The translations under genes and the position numbers were made by a program. This document shows, piece by piece, positions 62,701 through 64,000 of a stretch of 64,000 bases of DNA (the stretch's first letter is position 1; each line of letters begins with the position of its first letter). The notes below the pieces were generated by a model. That model was not told where the DNA came from and did not search any database. It saw only the letters and a list, made by a program, of their open reading frames with translations. The DNA is taken from the NCBI GenBank assembly GCA_949358305.1, contig OX442322.1, positions 9,734,001 through 9,798,000 on the forward strand, in the 5' to 3' direction. This stretch comes from Strigamia acuminata (lineage: Eukaryota > Arthropoda > Chilopoda > Geophilomorpha > Linotaeniidae).

Positions 62701-63602
62701 AAAACACAGGAGTGGACCACTTGGGTCCCATTTATGTCGGCAGCAATAAGAAGGAAAAGAAAAAAGTTTACATCTTGCTTTTCACGTGTATGGTGACCCG
62801 TTCCATACATTTAGAAGTATCAGAGGACCTTTCTGTGCCAAAGTTTTTGCTTGCAATGAGAAGATTTGGGGCACGCCACGGATACCCCGGGAAGATTTTC
62901 TCTGACAACAGTAAGACGTTTGAGCGCGGAAGCCTCGAATTACAATCATGGGGGAAACTCATCGGTCATAATGACGTGAAAACATTCCTATCTGAAAAAA
63001 GGGTGCTCTGGACATTCATCCCACCGCTGTCTCCATGGATGGGCGGAGCGTGGGAGCGTTTAGTCCGCTCTGTTAAAGATAAACTTCGAAAGACATTGTT
63101 GCGCAGCACCGTAGACTTAGAAACTCTCCAAACTTTGGCTCTGGAAATTAGTTCAGTGCTAAATTCACGACCTTTAAGTTATGTCCCCGACAGTGTTGAT
63201 GGTGGTAGAATTTTGGCACCTGAAAACTTTCTAACAGGAGGCATGCCAAAATACGTAATAAACAAACAATTGAGTGCAATTAAAAAATCAGATTTGCGAA
63301 AACTAGACATTAAACGACGCCAATTTATTTGGGAGTTCTGGAAAATTTGGAAAAAGAGTTACCTCATGCAACTGAGGAATTTTTATGAAACAAAAGGTGA
63401 TAAGTTCTTCAAAAACCCTAAAGTAGACCAAATCGTGTTGCTAGAGAAAATGGGTACAAATCCCTATTTTTGGCCCCTTGCTAGGATAAAAGAAATTTTT
63501 CCCGGTGAGGATGGTCAAATCCGTGTGATAAAAGTTGTGCTACCCGATGGACGTGAGTTGAAAAGGTCAGTCAAGCATGTGAGAGCCCTAGAACTTGAGT
63601 GA
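59760..63602 (+). CDS. Pao-3 pol region: protease, RT, RNase H, integrase, DUF5641
   Basis: A 1280-codon frame. The ATG at 59760 is an internal Met of the normal polyprotein, and the same register is open back to about 59727. The DUF1758 protease has Asp22 (IDPGSHRS). RT has FMDD at 445-448 instead of YMDD. The A17 region reads SLMASIFDPMGLIAP. RNase H carries D621, E661, D693 and D739. Integrase has HHCC, D986, D1049 and E1099 (spacing 62 and 49), with DUF5641 to the end (VKHVRALELE). No internal stop. It overlaps the end of the gag frame by 23 bases. Without its own normal start it is probably not expressed unless ribosomes shift or reinitiate. Confidence 0.92.
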   Translation: MIFTADLKTKSGGTHSIRGMIDPGSHRSFITKEFVERLKLKKCGSVSATTQRFNDSSPAATDYDVFNVTLQSKNDTQDLKLSMLSVENLPRVQGILNSSIIDKVKKLNLELAEDLPAKTSQIDVLLGVDVWWKVVKDGKKKVNADLGLINTIFGWVLSGAAGNTNLFEDEEELTTCCNTCDLNIQEKLDKLWNLEAIGINAGEKESDFIRDRFESTTKRLDDGRYEVMLPFNGQEVDLESNWELAMNQLANTLKRIDANEDYKKRYDESMWQYIHENHAEEVPKEERFLKKGTYNIPHHPVIKEDRDTTKFRVVFNASSAKKGKRSLNDCLFPGPSLNPDLILVIVRFRLYCIPIIADIKQAFLQVMINPTQTNFLRFLWVARDYFKEPYSWQNLWNNLMVLRMIVVPFGVISSPFLLCATIRKQAKQFEETHAKEVDALDDGIFMDDLTSGGDFTADTTSHCEKLKMILDDGKLPLVKWATSSKDVFNNLKKEGFHMRGEEFSDLGIIKMLGILWNTAEDVMMFNIPTIEKIPNTKREVVSLMASIFDPMGLIAPVVLQMKLLVQAIWIRTKNWDEKILDSEKKEVEEWSQDIQKLKELKVQRWLQTYSGQDITLEVFCDASTKAFGCSIFVVNLEGKRTLLLSKCRIAPTKKVTLPRLELTAAVVGVRMTKYLLENFLPGYPVTEIRYYSDSTITLAWINSDKNVWKPYVSNRVQEIISSTKPEQWSHVPTEFNPADLLTRPHNSKTLMQNKLWWFGVDVSKLEKTEIIQEILPEEERKIVVMTIQVKESFIGQFFKRFRNYNKLLRVFSYILRWKNKLLRGEPLSPLELEDNQLKILQFSQKLHFSEEIDDVKNKRELSKHSTLRNFELFIDEDGLLRLRSRLKKSLLTFDEVYPIILHYDSWITRLLIKKVHLELLHGDISETLYHLREQFWIIRGRRTIQTVIRECAICRRAKLAKNNPSTGDLPAERVTPAAPFQNTGVDHLGPIYVGSNKKEKKKVYILLFTCMVTRSIHLEVSEDLSVPKFLLAMRRFGARHGYPGKIFSDNSKTFERGSLELQSWGKLIGHNDVKTFLSEKRVLWTFIPPLSPWMGGAWERLVRSVKDKLRKTLLRSTVDLETLQTLALEISSVLNSRPLSYVPDSVDGGRILAPENFLTGGMPKYVINKQLSAIKKSDLRKLDIKRRQFIWEFWKIWKKSYLMQLRNFYETKGDKFFKNPKVDQIVLLEKMGTNPYFWPLARIKEIFPGEDGQIRVIKVVLPDGRELKRSVKHVRALELE

Positions 63603-63662
63603 TTTTTCTTTTGTGATTTTTTTGCGTGGTTCTCCATCTCTGTCCTCTCGCCGGCAATTCGC
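63603..63662 (+). other. Pyrimidine-rich tract before Pao-3 3' LTR
   Basis: TTCTCCATCTCTGTCCTCTC then GCCGGCAATTCGC up to the LTR. It is nearly the same as in Pao-4 (48298-48329) and analogous to Pao-2. Confidence 0.6.
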
Positions 63663-64000
63663 TGTTGCAAGACAGCGTAGATATTGTTGTGCTATTTTAT
63701 TGTCATTATTTATTACCATTTACTTTGAGTTGATTAAAATCTTTAAGTGTTTTTATTTCCTTTGCCTAATTGGTATTTTTTCACTTTTCAGATTTTTATT
63801 GCTTATTAAAGTGTTTTGACTTGATTTTTATTCATACTTTTCAATATTTAGTAGTGTTTATGCTTTGTATTTATTTCAAATATCTTATTCCGTGCATTTA
63901 TTGACTTATTCACTTGTTTTAAGAGAGTATGTGTTGATTCCGAACTGTTTTGGTGCATATTTCGTTCCCTAGTATACATTTGCGATGCTAGTGACGTCAT
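63663..64000 (+). repeat. Pao-3 3' LTR, truncated by window end
   Basis: 338 bp matching 55813-56150 with no difference noticed. Confidence 0.93.

Larger units (their letters stand above)
55813..64000 (+). mobile_element. Pao-3, BEL/Pao LTR retrotransposon, cut by window end
   Basis: Plus-strand element inserted in G at CCGT. The 5' LTR is 55813-57374 (1562 bp), the internal region 57375-63662, and the 3' LTR starts at 63663, of which 338 bases lie inside the window and match 55813-56150 by eye. The coding region is complete but split by a frameshift near 59725. Same family as Pao-4. Confidence 0.93.

Noticed and set aside
63603-64000. Envelope gene downstream of pol (endogenous-retrovirus-like)
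   Set aside because: In all three Pao elements the 3' LTR follows within about 60 bases of the pol stop, so there is no room for env.

Overview
This window is eukaryotic, almost certainly metazoan DNA. I see no host gene in it. Essentially all 64 kb can be assigned to LTR retrotransposons of the BEL/Pao superfamily and to non-autonomous LTR elements (LARD-like) that share their termini, priming sites and leader motifs. BEL/Pao is known only from animals. I cannot name the species. The Pao identification rests on proteins with the family order: DUF1759, CCHC knuckles, DUF1758 aspartic protease, RT with (Y/F)MDD, peptidase-A17 region, RNase H, integrase, DUF5641. All strong gene calls are element genes.

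The elements are nested inside one another. Boundaries were set by matching the two LTRs of each element, by 4-bp target-site duplications, and by rejoining each interrupted host element. Left and middle: an old Pao element (Pao-4, only its pol C-terminus and part of its 3' LTR in view) holds LARD copy C (minus). C holds LARD copy A (minus), LARD copy B (plus, 29836-35793) and element D (minus, 39018-47556). A's 5' LTR holds Pao-1 (plus, 4750-27854). Pao-1's 3' LTR holds Pao-2 (minus, 11659-26774). Pao-2's 3' LTR holds LARD E3 (minus, 12822-18769). That is six levels. Right: Pao-4's 3' LTR (from 48330) holds a palindromic MITE and LARD E5 (from 48814). E5 holds LARD E6 (from 51286), E6 holds element G (from 53275), and G holds Pao-3 (plus, from 55813 to beyond the window end). 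That is five levels.

Pao-2 has the full coding complement in one 1750-codon frame. Pao-1 keeps a 1529-codon frame but has lost RNase H and the RNase H-integrase linker by two in-frame deletions. Pao-3 is full length but split by a frameshift just before the protease. A/B/C, D, E3, E5, E6 and G encode nothing I recognise, yet keep LTRs and, where visible, tRNA-like primer sites. They probably moved using Pao proteins supplied in trans.

Shared cis features suggest one mobilisation system: LTRs beginning TGTTGC, a short hairpin at the LTR start in several families, a pyrimidine-rich rather than purine-rich tract before the 3' LTR, and a leader motif ACACAACGC(AATGT) at about 220-250 nt (Pao-1/2/3, D) or 570-655 nt (LARDs) inside the 5' LTR. 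LTR pairs look identical where I compared them by eye, so most of the nest seems young; I computed no percentages.
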